From: Aristolochia californica
Lineage: Eukaryota; Streptophyta; Magnoliopsida; Piperales; Aristolochiaceae
Length of the DNA stretch: 64,000 nucleotides
Direction: 5' to 3'
Assembly: GCA_029961685.1 (NCBI GenBank)
Contig: JARWKL010000001.1
Location: 56,384,062-56,448,061 of the forward strand
Positions 12,801-24,800 of the stretch are shown here, piece by piece (position 1 is the first letter of the stretch; every line of letters begins with the position of its first letter). The notes beneath the pieces were generated by a model. It saw nothing but the letters and a program-made list of their open reading frames with translations, was not told where the DNA came from and did not search any database. The position numbers and the translations under genes are program-made.

Positions 12801-15800
12801 AGGTTAATGCCCTTCAAGCTGCAATCCAAGCTCTTCTGCAAAACCTTAAGCTTTATGTTGAGAGGTTTCAAATCCTCTAGTTGTCGAAGGGGAATCTTTC
12901 GTGGTCATCCTGCAGCTTTATAGGTCATTTATCCTTGCATATCATCTTCGACATGTTATGATGAAATTGATTTGTTTAGCATCTGGATTAGATGTTACTT
13001 GGACTCATGTTTTGTGCTTTGCAAATAGTCCTGTGGATACAATAGCTAAAGATGGTGTTTTGAGAGCTTGTATTACTATTGGAGATTCTATTATCCATGG
13101 AGTTTAAAGACTGTCGTCTCCCTTGTATGAAGTAATTTCTGATCTTCTAATAGAAACTTCACCATCTTTATTTTTAAAAAAAGGGTGAAGTTGGATAAGA
13201 CTTGTTTGCATCAACATATTCAGGCAAAGGATTTGGGGATCATTTCGTCTTATGTATTGAGTTTTGTTAAGGAATAGTCCCACATAGATTAGTGAGTACA
13301 AAGAGCTTTAGTTCATTAGCTGGGAAAGAGGTTTCCTAAGTTAGCTAGTCATTTTGGGATGGGCATCCTAACATGGTATCAGAGCCGGTACTCATATGTG
13401 GACCTACACCTAAATTATCCACTTGTAAAGCCACAAAAGAGGGCCTACACCTAAACTATCCACTTGTAGAGCCACAAAAGAGGGCCTACACCTAAAATTA
13501 TCCACTTGTAGAGCCACAAAAAAGAAGGTCTACACCTAAATTATCCACTTGTAGAGCCACAAAAGAAGGCTTACACATGAGGGGGAGTGTTAAGGAATAG
13601 TCCCACATGGATTAGTGAATACAAAGATCTTTAGTTTATTAGCTCGAAAAGAGGTTTTCTAAGTTGGCTAGTCATTTTGGGATGGGCCTTGGACCCAACT
13701 TTACAAGTTTTTCTAATCCTAGTTCACATTTTCTTGCCTCAGCGAATGTATGTGCTTGATTTGTTGCAAGAGACAAGAATGTCAAGAAGTAAGCCAATGG
13801 ATACACTTAAGGATCCAAACCCTAGGAGTAGCTGGTAAGTTTTTTTTTTATTTTATTTTTTAAATGATGCTGATTTTTATTAAGGCAAAAGCTCAAAAGA
13901 GCATATTAGAAGGGAGGGAAGCCTTCCCAAACAATGAGAGATTGTTGGGAAGCCTTCCCAAACAATGAGAGATTGTTGAGAAGTTCTGAATTTTGCCAAT
14001 TTATCAGCCAAAGAGTTGGCTGATCTAGGAATGAGATTCCAATTACAATGGGTAGAAGATACAATGTCAGCAATACTATCAGTGATGGGCCGGTGGCGCT
14101 AAGGGGGGAGGTTGTCCTTGAAACACGAACTAATAACCGTCTTCGAGTCGCCTTCAATGATTAACTTGCCATGGAGACGATCCCTGAAGATTTGGAGGCC
14201 CAACAGCAGAGCACTAACTTCAGCAATATTAGAATCGGCAATGCCCACCGGACCAGCATAAGAAAGAATAGGGTCTCCATTGTGACCTCTAAACACACCA
14301 CCTGCTCCTGCTGAACCAGGACATCCAAAAGCACTACCATCAAAATTCAGTTTTATGTAGTCGCATGGGGGAGGATCCCAGATAGCCATTCTTGGAGTTC
14401 TGCTGGGGCCAAACATGTGAGTGATCAAATTCCAATTTTCTCGAAGGGAATCCCTCGATAGAGTGGCAAAATCCTTCTTTTTAAGGATCCAACTCGAGAT
14501 GAGGCCAACGACATGAAAAGTCGTGTTGTCTGGGGTGCTAGCTTTGGAGTTGAATCTCCGGTTGTTCCGCTCGAGCCAAATGCACCATGGAACATGCGCA
14601 AGACAGGCCGAAAGAATTAACTTGCCCAGCCGAGGAAGGAGAATCCCTCGAACCATTTCAAAGGTGCCAAAGAGGTCCTGATGAAGCCCCAGTTGGAGCC
14701 TGATTTTCTAAAAGATCTTCATCCAAACTTGCCAAGAAAATCCACAGTGTAAGAGGACATGCTGGACTATCTCTTCGCACTCACCGCAAAAGGCACAAGA
14801 AAGATTGGGGGCAGTGAAGCCTCTTCTATGAAGGTTGTCTAAAGTAAAAATTTGTTCTCTGATGACTGACCACACAAAAAATTTGATTTTGCTTGGCGCT
14901 GAGAGTTTCCAAGCCAGATTGGCTTTGTGCTCATGAGTATTGTAGTCTTGCTTTCTTATATGAGAGTAAGCCGAAGTGACAGTGAATCGGCCATTATTAC
15001 TAGGCTTCCAAATCAGCTTATCAACTGAGTGCTCCCGGATAATAGTACTGCTGAGTTTAGTAAGGAGAGAGCAAAAAGCCAACGATTCCTCATCATTTAA
15101 TCCCCGATGGAATGGGAGACTCCACGAGTGATCACTCCATGAATCAGCCACAGAGCCAGAGAGGTCGCATGCTACCCTATGCAGCTCGGGAAGTCCTCCG
15201 AGAGAGATTAGGGGCCACACCATTCGTCTGACCAGAAGAGAAGGGTCCTTCCATTGCCCGTGTGAAACGAGGTAGCAAAAGAGTAGCTGATAAGTTGATT
15301 TACCATACAGTTATGATCCAGGCATTTCTTTTCCAGTAAGTATATGCATGCTCTATGGTATTTATACTGGATGGGACTATAACATGTGAATGTATAAGTC
15401 ACATAATCGTATTTGCATAGTGAGGATAATAGTTGTAGATTGCAGGTTTTCTACCCAGGTTACTGAATTTTTTATTTTTTTTTAAGTGATGAGAATTTCG
15501 TTTGAGTGATTAGAGAGAGAAAATACAAAATGGCAACAAGCTTGAAATGGCAGCTAGCCAAGAATAGTACCAAGAAAGATTTAAAAAATTACTAAGGCAT
15601 CAATAGAATGCCCCAAAAAAACAGTGAAATAGAAAAATTGACCTGGATCAAAGGGGAAAGAATCACTTTGCACTAAGCTAGGCTGAGATACACCTAGTCT
15701 AGCCAAATGATCTGCTAACCCATTCCCACTTCTAACAACATGAGACTAGGACAGCTGAGGACCATCAAGTAGGGTCACAGCCTCGTCACAAAGCAACCAA

Positions 15801-18800
15801 AACCTTTTAGGAGATAAACCAATTGAGAACCTACATATAGTCACTTGAGAGTCTCCCTCAACAATCAGAGGACAATCAAATTATGTCGGAAAACACTCAA
15901 GCCACAGAGGAAAGCCCAAAGCTCAGGCTTTGTCGAATCATAACTTCCGCAGTTAGCAGAAAACACAAACAAAACCTGTCCAGAAAGACCAGAAAGATGA
16001 GGAATTCTCTTAGCCAGTATTGCAAGTAAAGAATCACATGCTCCACCTCCCAACCCGCTGAACAAGATCTGTTCTCAAAAGTTCTAGCATTCCTTTCTGC
16101 CCTTAAGGCCCAAATGCTGGCATAAAGACCAGCTAACCATAGCATTTTCCATTGCCTAGACAAACTCAAAGAAGACGCTCTTAGCAACAAATCAGGGGAG
16201 GAAGCAAGAAAACAAAGCATGATGGCCAAACTTTAGAGGCATGGCACTCTAAAGAGCAAAAGCAAAGGGGCAATGCAGAAAAATATGATCCTCGGATTCA
16301 TCAGAAAGCAAACAACTTTTTTTTTTATGAAGGATGATTTTATTAAAAGAACAAGGAGAAAAAAGGGGAGCTTACCCCTAACAACATCCCTTCCTAAAAT
16401 TTAATTTCAAACCCCTCCCCCAAAGAGTCACCCACTATAATTTCGTGTCTCACAACAATTGAAAAAGAAAGAGAAAGGGGACTGATAACAGTTCAGAATT
16501 AATCCAAATATCAGACCAAAGAGTTACTCTAAGCCCATGCCTCACATAGATATTAAATCCCAACACAAATAAACTTTTTAACTTGAGGACCTCTTTCCAC
16601 AGACTAGATATGTTACACTAGGTTGAATTCAAAGGAACCACAAGTCAAGATAGTAACTACACTAACATAAAGAACCTTTCTCCACAAAGAGTTCCTGCTC
16701 TTGTCAGTAAACCACCATAACCACTTCGCCAAAGGAGCCTTGTTAATCATCAAACTGATTTAAGACCCAATCCTCCTAAATGTTTTCGAAGATATACCTC
16801 TTGCCAATTAACTAAGTGGTAGCGAAATTGGTCAAAGGACCCTCTCCAAAGGAAATGATACATTATTGAATCCATTCTGGCCAAAACACTAGCTGCATGG
16901 TAAAAAGAAACAGATATACTTCATAAAAAATAATATATATTATATCTTCTCTTCTCTCTCTCCCTCTTCGCTTTTCTCCTACTTTTCTCTTCTTTCCTTT
17001 TTTCCAATCAACAATGCACACCACTCACACCTCTTTCTTGACATAGAGCATACAGAATACAAACTTTACGCTAAAACTTATCCAATGAAACGGAAGAAAC
17101 AACTCCGAAGTTTTTACTTTTAGCATCTGCCTGCTTTAATAGTAAAAATTTCACTAAAGAGAAAGAATACCCAAGACTCTGGCAGGGAAAATGCCTCCAC
17201 CACAAAGATTACAAAGATGAATCAAAATTAATGAATATCTAAGGAAAAGAATCAGCCACCAAAAGATCCAAAAGATTCACTTCGTGCCTAGCTAGAGAAT
17301 CCACCAGGGAAAGATAGCATTTTTTAAGAATAATGAGAATTTCATTGAGAGAGAAAAGAAGAAAGGCTACATGTTACAAAAAGGCTATTAAGAAGAAGGC
17401 CACTTATTTAAAGTCCATAACAAAGAAATGATGAAAAAAACCCATAGCCCAAAAAATAGAACACAGAAAAATTATCCCGGATCAATAGGATAAATAGAAC
17501 TCTTAGAAAGTCATAAATTGGAAAGTGAAACAATGGAAAAGTCAACCACACAGCAACTATACTCTTTCAAGTCACCAGTTGTCCTTTTATGAAATTCATA
17601 TAAGGCAGAGTATATTTTTTCCTAAATGAGAAAGAGAATTCTGCTGCATGGACCTTGAGATCGACAGTAATAAAATTCTGAGCACCTAGAGCCCAGATTT
17701 TATTTTGTTTTTAATTTTCTTAATATTATTGGCTGAATCATTCAATATCCAAGTATATCTTCTAAGCTGACTTTTCCAAGTGTGTTAGTCTCTCTCATAT
17801 TTTACCAATTATTCTTAGAGTGTGAAGCCTCATAATGAGATTACCATGTTAACAAGCTGAAACAAATGAACTTTGACCATCGCAGTCATTCTCATCAACT
17901 AAAGACTCATTGAAATTAATGTAAAAAAAAAAAACAGAGAAAATAGTAAACATTTGGAACTTTTGTTTAGGAAGAATCATTTAAAACATTTGGTAAGCTA
18001 AAAATTTTGAACCGCAATAGAGTTGCACTCTGTTCACAAAAGAAATTACATGAGCTTCAAGTTAGAGACTGATAGTTTATCTTACCCACATCTGAACAGG
18101 TTGGTGAAAATTCACTTCCGCCAAGTATTCCATTTCTGGATCCACCTTTATCCACAACAAAGGAGATTCTACACTGACAAAAGAATAATTATGTTAATCA
18201 ATAAAACCAAAGGACAGAAAAACCTCTAGTGAAAACTCTCAAGGAATTTGAATATCCTACTATAGACACATAAAGATGAAAAGGTTGAATCATCCATTCT
18301 CTTTCTCATTTCTCCAAAAAGACTTTTTCTAACATTTTCTTGAAGATACATAAATAGGAAAAGAATCCAATGGTAGCAAAAGCTGCTGTAAGAGTGGAGA
18401 AGAATGTTAGTAAAAGATGCTGTAAAAGAGGAGAAGAATCGTATCAAACAGAAAATTTAAGTAATCTTATAAAGAAAATTGATTCATAATGTTATAAGGG
18501 AGACAAGGTGAGTGAGCGGCTTCTACACGCACATGAAGCTCCAAACAGAAACATCACATCATACAATTTAGTCAAGAAAAGCTAAGATACCTAGAGCGTG
18601 TCTCCATCAGAGGTGCACCATCACCATTGTCATCAGATCCATCAGGTTTGGACCCTTTCTTAGGTTTCTGAATTCGCTTAGCGGCTAGTTTCGTGTGGCA
18701 TTGTATCTCAAGAAGCTGGCATATCTCTCCCGCCATAGGTAGACTTGGATGGTCATACATCCCATCAAGCTCATGAACCCTGATGCTCATCATTCCAGGC

Positions 18801-21800
18801 CAACCCACATCCCCTTCTTCACTTTCTGCATTGGAACTAGCTTTGGGAACAGATATAGCTGGTTCTGCGGATGCAGTACAACCTCGCAGTACAGCCAACT
18901 CAATCATATTTCTCCTTTTGTTGTATGAAAACCCCATCCTTCAAAAAGATATGATGCATTATAAGCTGAAAATGGAGGCCAAACATGCCATTTTGATAAA
19001 GAATCAATAATGGAAAACCTATCAAACCTCAAGACTGGACATCCACTGGACCCCACCCAACGAGGAAAAAATTCCTTCAGAAATGGGCGTTCAAGATTTC
19101 CAATCTTATTGGAAAAGTGCCTGAACTGCAGAATTTGAGTTATACTAATTAGTACAATTGTGCTCCGACAACTTGTTCATGAAGAACAATAAAAGAAAAA
19201 TAAGCTTCTTGATGAACAATAGAAAAAATGCTAAGTTCAAGAAGAATGCCAACTTCATTGCAGCAAAAATAGATATTGGCTCAAACATTCAACCAATTTT
19301 TTTTGAAGAATGATGACAGATAATTAAGAGAGACAATTATGAGCTAACTGATCAAACATCACATCAGCAGATCTAGAAGCATGCCTCTAGTAAACATGCA
19401 TCAATCTGGAAATGTCTACAATCAGATAAAAAATATACTTCTATGGCAGAGTAATGCAGTGCATCATAGTATGGAAGATCTCAGCATGATTTCAAAAAAA
19501 AAAAAAAAAAAAAAAAATAGTATGGAAGATCTAGCTGAAGATATAAGGATAAGAGATCACAAGAAAATCACTCATGTTTATGAAAGAAGAAGAAAAAAGG
19601 AGACTCAATTTAAAGAAGCGTGTATTTTCTATTTTGGCTCACATTCCAAGAACAAAAAGTCCTAATTAGAAATTTTTCTAAGTTTCAGTTTCCGATTTCA
19701 AGCTTGCTGAAATTAAAATTTTTATTGAACAAACAATTAGTTTGTATGGAAAGCTTGAAGCAAATAGCAACTTGCTATTTTGGTCAAAAACTTCAATTAG
19801 AAAGTCTATTCAAGTAATAGTTTTTTTATTTTAAGTTTGGTCCTTGTTTCCAAATTAGTGTAGCCTAAGGTTAGCAAGTCTTTAAGTTAGAAATTGTTTC
19901 CTTTTTTAAAATATCTTTTCCAGAAAGTAGATATAGATTTGGTAAGCGGGCTTCCCTATGTTGTTCATTTGTATTCAAGACCTTCATATGAAATCAATCT
20001 TTCGCTAATGAATAAGGTTTTGGTTTTTGTTCTCTCTTGGATGAACATATCCTTTGTGTTTGTTTTCCTCTATTTGTTATTTTTATCAATAGCCACAGAA
20101 ACTTTACTTTCTATCCTTCAAGTTTTACCCATCAAACCTGAATGTGGATTATAGTTTTCAATTTCTTGTAGAAATCTAGCGTACCCATACTCTAGTAGAA
20201 GCTTTCAATTATAGCATTCCTTGAATCTAAACCACCATGCTGTATAACAGAGGTTTCTTACAACCAATTAATGTCCACACCAAATCACACTCATAAGAGA
20301 ACCTGAAAGTAACTCCGCAAAAACTCTAGGAGAACAGAATCTGCCTCAATGGAATCGCATTGCCCAAATGTATATTCAAATGAGTGAATGCAAGTGGTCT
20401 CGAAAACCCCTCCCATGTGGCCCGGATTTCCTCCTGAGTTATTATTAAAGTTGAGATCAAGCTACCCTTCTTGAGAGGGCTGAGCTATAAAGATAATATT
20501 TCTGATAAACAAGAAGTGGCTTCACCAAAAACTCCTTAATCAAATTAAATATGTTAGTCTCATATGCTTCTGTCTATATGGACAAAGCATATCGTCGTCT
20601 GCTAGTATTGCGTCGATTCATCGTCTACCATCCACGCATGTCATCTTCTTCAATAGGAGCAACAGTTGCTTCCGCAGGAGTATCACTGGTGAGCAAGGGA
20701 GTTTCTTGCGAGATGTCGATCACTTCCTTATAGCTAGGAAAGATCGAGGCATTTTTATGATAGGTGTTGTCAACACTGATGGTGGGATTTTGTGTTGTTT
20801 CATCTCGCCGAACAGTATCCTTCAGCGAAGGGTCTCAAAACCCATCGAGGTCGTCGGAACCATAAAAAATTCCTGAGTTGTCTGTCATGTTGGTCGCATG
20901 GCGACCTCCTGTTGGTTGTCGCTAGCATTCAGAGTCTTTCGTTAGGTAGCATGGCACTCCTCTCCATAGTGAAATTATCTTGAACGTTTGTAGTCATCCA
21001 TCAAGCTGGTTGTCGGTCCTAATCTCCAGAGTCATCCATCTCCTCAGATGCCTTGACTGCATGCTACCTTACTAACAGAATTTCGTCATCTGTCATTTGG
21101 ATGTGGGGGTGGGGTATTCCCATCCAGCTACATACTCCATCACTTTCTATGCATACCTTGATTCCACTAGTTTTGGGTGTGTATGTTTTGCACATGTTTT
21201 GGGTTCACCACAAATAAATTATCTCCCTATTCCGTGAAATGTGTCTTCCAAATGTACTCACATACACTGAAGGGATACAAGTGTTTCTATCCTTCCACAA
21301 GAAAAATCATTGTATCTGCTTACGTGACATTCTTTGAAAATGCCTCCTTTTCTACTATTGTTAGAAATACTTCTCCTCTTACTCCAAATTTGGAAATTGT
21401 TGCACCAACTCCTGTAGAGAATAGTCCTATTCACTTACCAATTGTTCCTGCAGAGAAACCACGACAAGTGTGTCACAGAAGACAAACTTTCGAATGCCCA
21501 ACACAAGCACCCTCTCCCTCACTAGTCCAAGAATCTACTTCATCAGCTATTCTTGATGTAAGTGACTTAGACCTCCCTATTGCACTTCGGAAAGGTGTCA
21601 ATAAGTCCACTAGACACCCACTGTCAAATTGTCTCATTTGATTCCTTATCTCACTAGTACAGAAAGTTTGCCTTGTCTTTGTGATCCACTGTTCCTTCTG
21701 TAGAAGAGGCTCTATTGTCACCTCTATGGAAAGCAACAATGGATGCTGAAATAAAGGCATTATGTGATAGAGGCACATAAGTGTTGCGTGACTTGCCCTC

Positions 21801-24800
21801 AAAAGCTATTGTTGTTGGTTGCCACTAGATATGCACTGTCAAATACAGGGCAGATAGTTCTATTGAACGATATAAGGCGCAATTGGTTGTCAAAGGCTAC
21901 ACATAGACATAAGGAGCGGATGCGTTTGAGACCTTCTCACTTGTAGCCCATCTGTCTTCGTTTGTATTCTTCGCTATTGCACTTAACCAAGATTGGCCAT
22001 TGTCTCAACATGATATCAAAAACGTCTTTTTGTATGGTAACCTCGATGAGGTGGTGTACATGGAGCAAGCTCCTAGGTATGTTGCTCAGGGGGAGATTCG
22101 GAAAGTGTACAAACTCAGAAAAGTAATATATGGACTTAAACGGAGTCCATGGGCATAGTTTGAGAAATTCAGCCAGGTGGTTATGTCATAGGGATTCTTT
22201 CGTAGTCATTGTGACCATTCTTTGTTTATAATGAAGAGATTCTCCGGGGGTTGTGGTCTTACTAGTGTACGTGGATGATATTATTTTCTCTGGAAGTGAT
22301 CGACAAGGGATTGAAGAAGTAAAGTTATCTTTCATAGCATTTTTAAACAAAAGATTTGGGCCCTGAAGTACTTCTTTAGCAAAGAAGTAGTCAAAAGCAA
22401 GGCGGGATATACTCACTCAGACAAAATACATCACTAATATATTACAAAAGTATGGTCTACTAGGAGCAAAACCAATAAAAACTCCTACGGAAGTGGGTCA
22501 TGATCTACATAGTAAGGACATCAATGAACTTAAACACAAGATTGTATATCACCGACTAGTTGGGGAACTAATCAACACAACTGTTACTTGTCCTAACATA
22601 TCATTTTTAGTTAATGTGGTCAGCTCATTTATGGATCTGCCACGGAAGATACATCTTGAAGCGGCTAAGATGATACTAAGATACCTAAAAGGTTCTCCTG
22701 GAACATTGCTCTCCAAGACTAATGATCACCTTAAGTTAGAGGCATACTCAAATATTGTTGACATTGTGTCATCCATTCATTGTAATTGGAACTTCGTTCC
22801 TAGATCAGCCAATTCTTTGGCTGATAAATTAGCAAAATTCAGAACCTCCTAGCAATCTCTCATTGTTTGGGAAGGTTTCCCCTCTTGTAATCCGCTCGTT
22901 TGAGCTCTCTTAATAAAACTCAGCATCATTTCAAAAAAAAAATGTTGACTACACTACATCTAGACTAGACAAGCAATCAACTACTGGCTACTGTGTTTTT
23001 AGGTGGAAACCTAATAAGTTGGAGAAGTAAAAAACAAAATATGGTGGCCCACTCTAGTGCCAAAGCTGAATAGAGCCATGGCTCATACAGTCAATGAACT
23101 GATGTGGGTCAGGTCAGTTGTACAGGAATTGAATCTACAAAGCAATGGGCCTATGACTATGTATGACAATCAAGCAGCCATTTTCATTGTTGGAAACCCA
23201 GTTTTTCACAAAAGAACCAAGCACATAGGAATGGAATGTCACTTTGTCAAAGACACAGTTATGAAAAATAATTGATCACTCTGTATATTGGCTCCAATTA
23301 TCAGATTGCTGATATGTTCACCAAGGCACTAGGAAAAAAAGAATTGTAACAAGCTGAAGCTCATGGATATTTATGCTCTAGTTTGAGAGGGAGTTTTGAA
23401 AAATATTGTAGACTGGTAGTTTGGTAATTTCTCACTATCTGCACCTCCTTAAAATAGATTTATTGTATTCGGTATGATTGATAGTTTATGTGGTTTACAT
23501 TTCATGACACTAGGAGGTGTAATGAAGGAGATATAAGGGTGCAATTCAGTGATTAAGGGCATTATTGTCCTTACACTCTTTCTGCTACCAGAATCCTAAT
23601 CACAAGAGAGACCTCTCTCTTCACTGTCGCCCTCTCTCCTTCTCTCTTCTCCTCACTTCTCCTCTTTTTCCTCTGTCAATCCCTCTTATTCCATAATTTC
23701 GCATATGCAAAATTGGACTAAGCAAATAAACAAGACTCCAATTCATCAAATAATAATAAGTAACACGAGTAAAGCCGGGATAATCACCTCTTTCGTACTG
23801 AGAGTTCTCAATGAGCGTGTTTTATCTTTATTTTGGGCACGAGCAATAATAATTTGTAAGATCTGAAAATAAAAAATGAATCAAAGTTAAAAAAGAAAAG
23901 AAGAAAAAAACAGGACTCTTGCCAAATAGTCAATAAGTAAACATATAGCTGAAAAAGCAAAAGCAATATGGCCCTACTTTCTAAAACAGGCAAAAAGTAG
24001 AAGAGAAAAGCCTTTGGTGAACCAGTACACTGTGCATCATAAGTACTCCAGCAAATATCAAGCTCACATGAATCACTTAACCTAAAAATATCAAGTTCAC
24101 ACCTTGCAAAAGGATTCAGGACCCATCTGCTTCTCCAACATTTGAAGAATTGCCACCTAGCATCAACAAAATGGAATAAAAGCATCAGAAAATTTCAAGG
24201 CAAGCCTCCAGCAGTTCATAATACAATAGCTACTTACTGATTTCCATGAACGAATTTTCCCATAAAAACCTAGATTTTGGGTTCCGTGTAAGTCAGCAGA
24301 GGCTGTAGAGGAGCTTAAAGCAGTTGCTCCACTAGTATCCGCTGCACAAACTGCACAGTTTGCCTGCATAACATTGAAGGAAGAGTCACTGAAGTATAGC
24401 AGGAAAACAAACTATGAAGCTTCTTCAAAAGTTTCTGTTCCAGAAATGCAAGTACCAACTAAACAGCTCAACAATGCAGCATCTGTTTCAACAAGGCAAT
24501 TTTAAATAAGAGGCATACCAACAGCAAACATTAAAATTAGATGTAATGTTTGCCCAGCATAGATTAGTATAAAGATATAGTACAATGCTGATTGTAGAGC
24601 TATTCGGGTCGGCACTTAGCAGCCCCCCCAGGTTGGGTACTAGAAGCTTAATTTCAATGAAAGTTCTCAAGGGAATTTGGGCCTTCAGGAGGAAGAGATC
24701 TCTTCCAGGACCCTTCAGGTCAGATTGTTAGGGTACCATACGTTGGAATGTATATAAGATAGGTTTTATGTAAACATTTGTTGTTTAGGTTAATTAGAAA

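Larger units (their letters stand above)
13842..15280 (-). mobile_element. 5'-truncated LINE with 16-bp TSD, minus
   Basis: A 1,439-bp insertion bounded by GAGTAGCTGGTAAGTT (13826-13841) and GAGTAGCTGATAAGTT (15281-15296), with the poly-T (reverse A tail) at the left. It holds the end of ORF2: zf-RVT and RNase H, both in long open frames, so it is relatively young. Closely similar to the LINE at 55956-60774. A 31-bp tandem duplication (13916-13946 and 13947-13977) sits at the end of the RNase H region. Confidence 0.93.
12431..15470 (+). mobile_element. Copia RT/RNase H fragment split by three insertions
   Basis: Four pieces (12431-12519, 13198-13264, 13711-13841, 15281-about 15470) read in order as one Copia pol stretch: KKTSNGKF, then HIQAKDLG, then [20 protein letters not shown] with DPNPRS, then KLIYHTV and a degenerate VSKYMHAP. 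Between them lie a LINE, an intact TRIM and a second LINE, each with its own target-site duplication. The Copia was therefore oldest. It is heavily decayed and lacks LTRs here. Confidence 0.8.

Noticed and set aside
13403..13572. Regularly spaced 41-44-bp repeats resembling a CRISPR array
   Set aside because: There are no unique spacers; whole units repeat end to end inside an LTR-flanked TRIM in plant DNA.
14099..15223. Independent host RNase H or zinc-finger genes
   Set aside because: Both frames lie in one TSD-bounded, poly-A-tailed LINE and follow ORF2 domain order.
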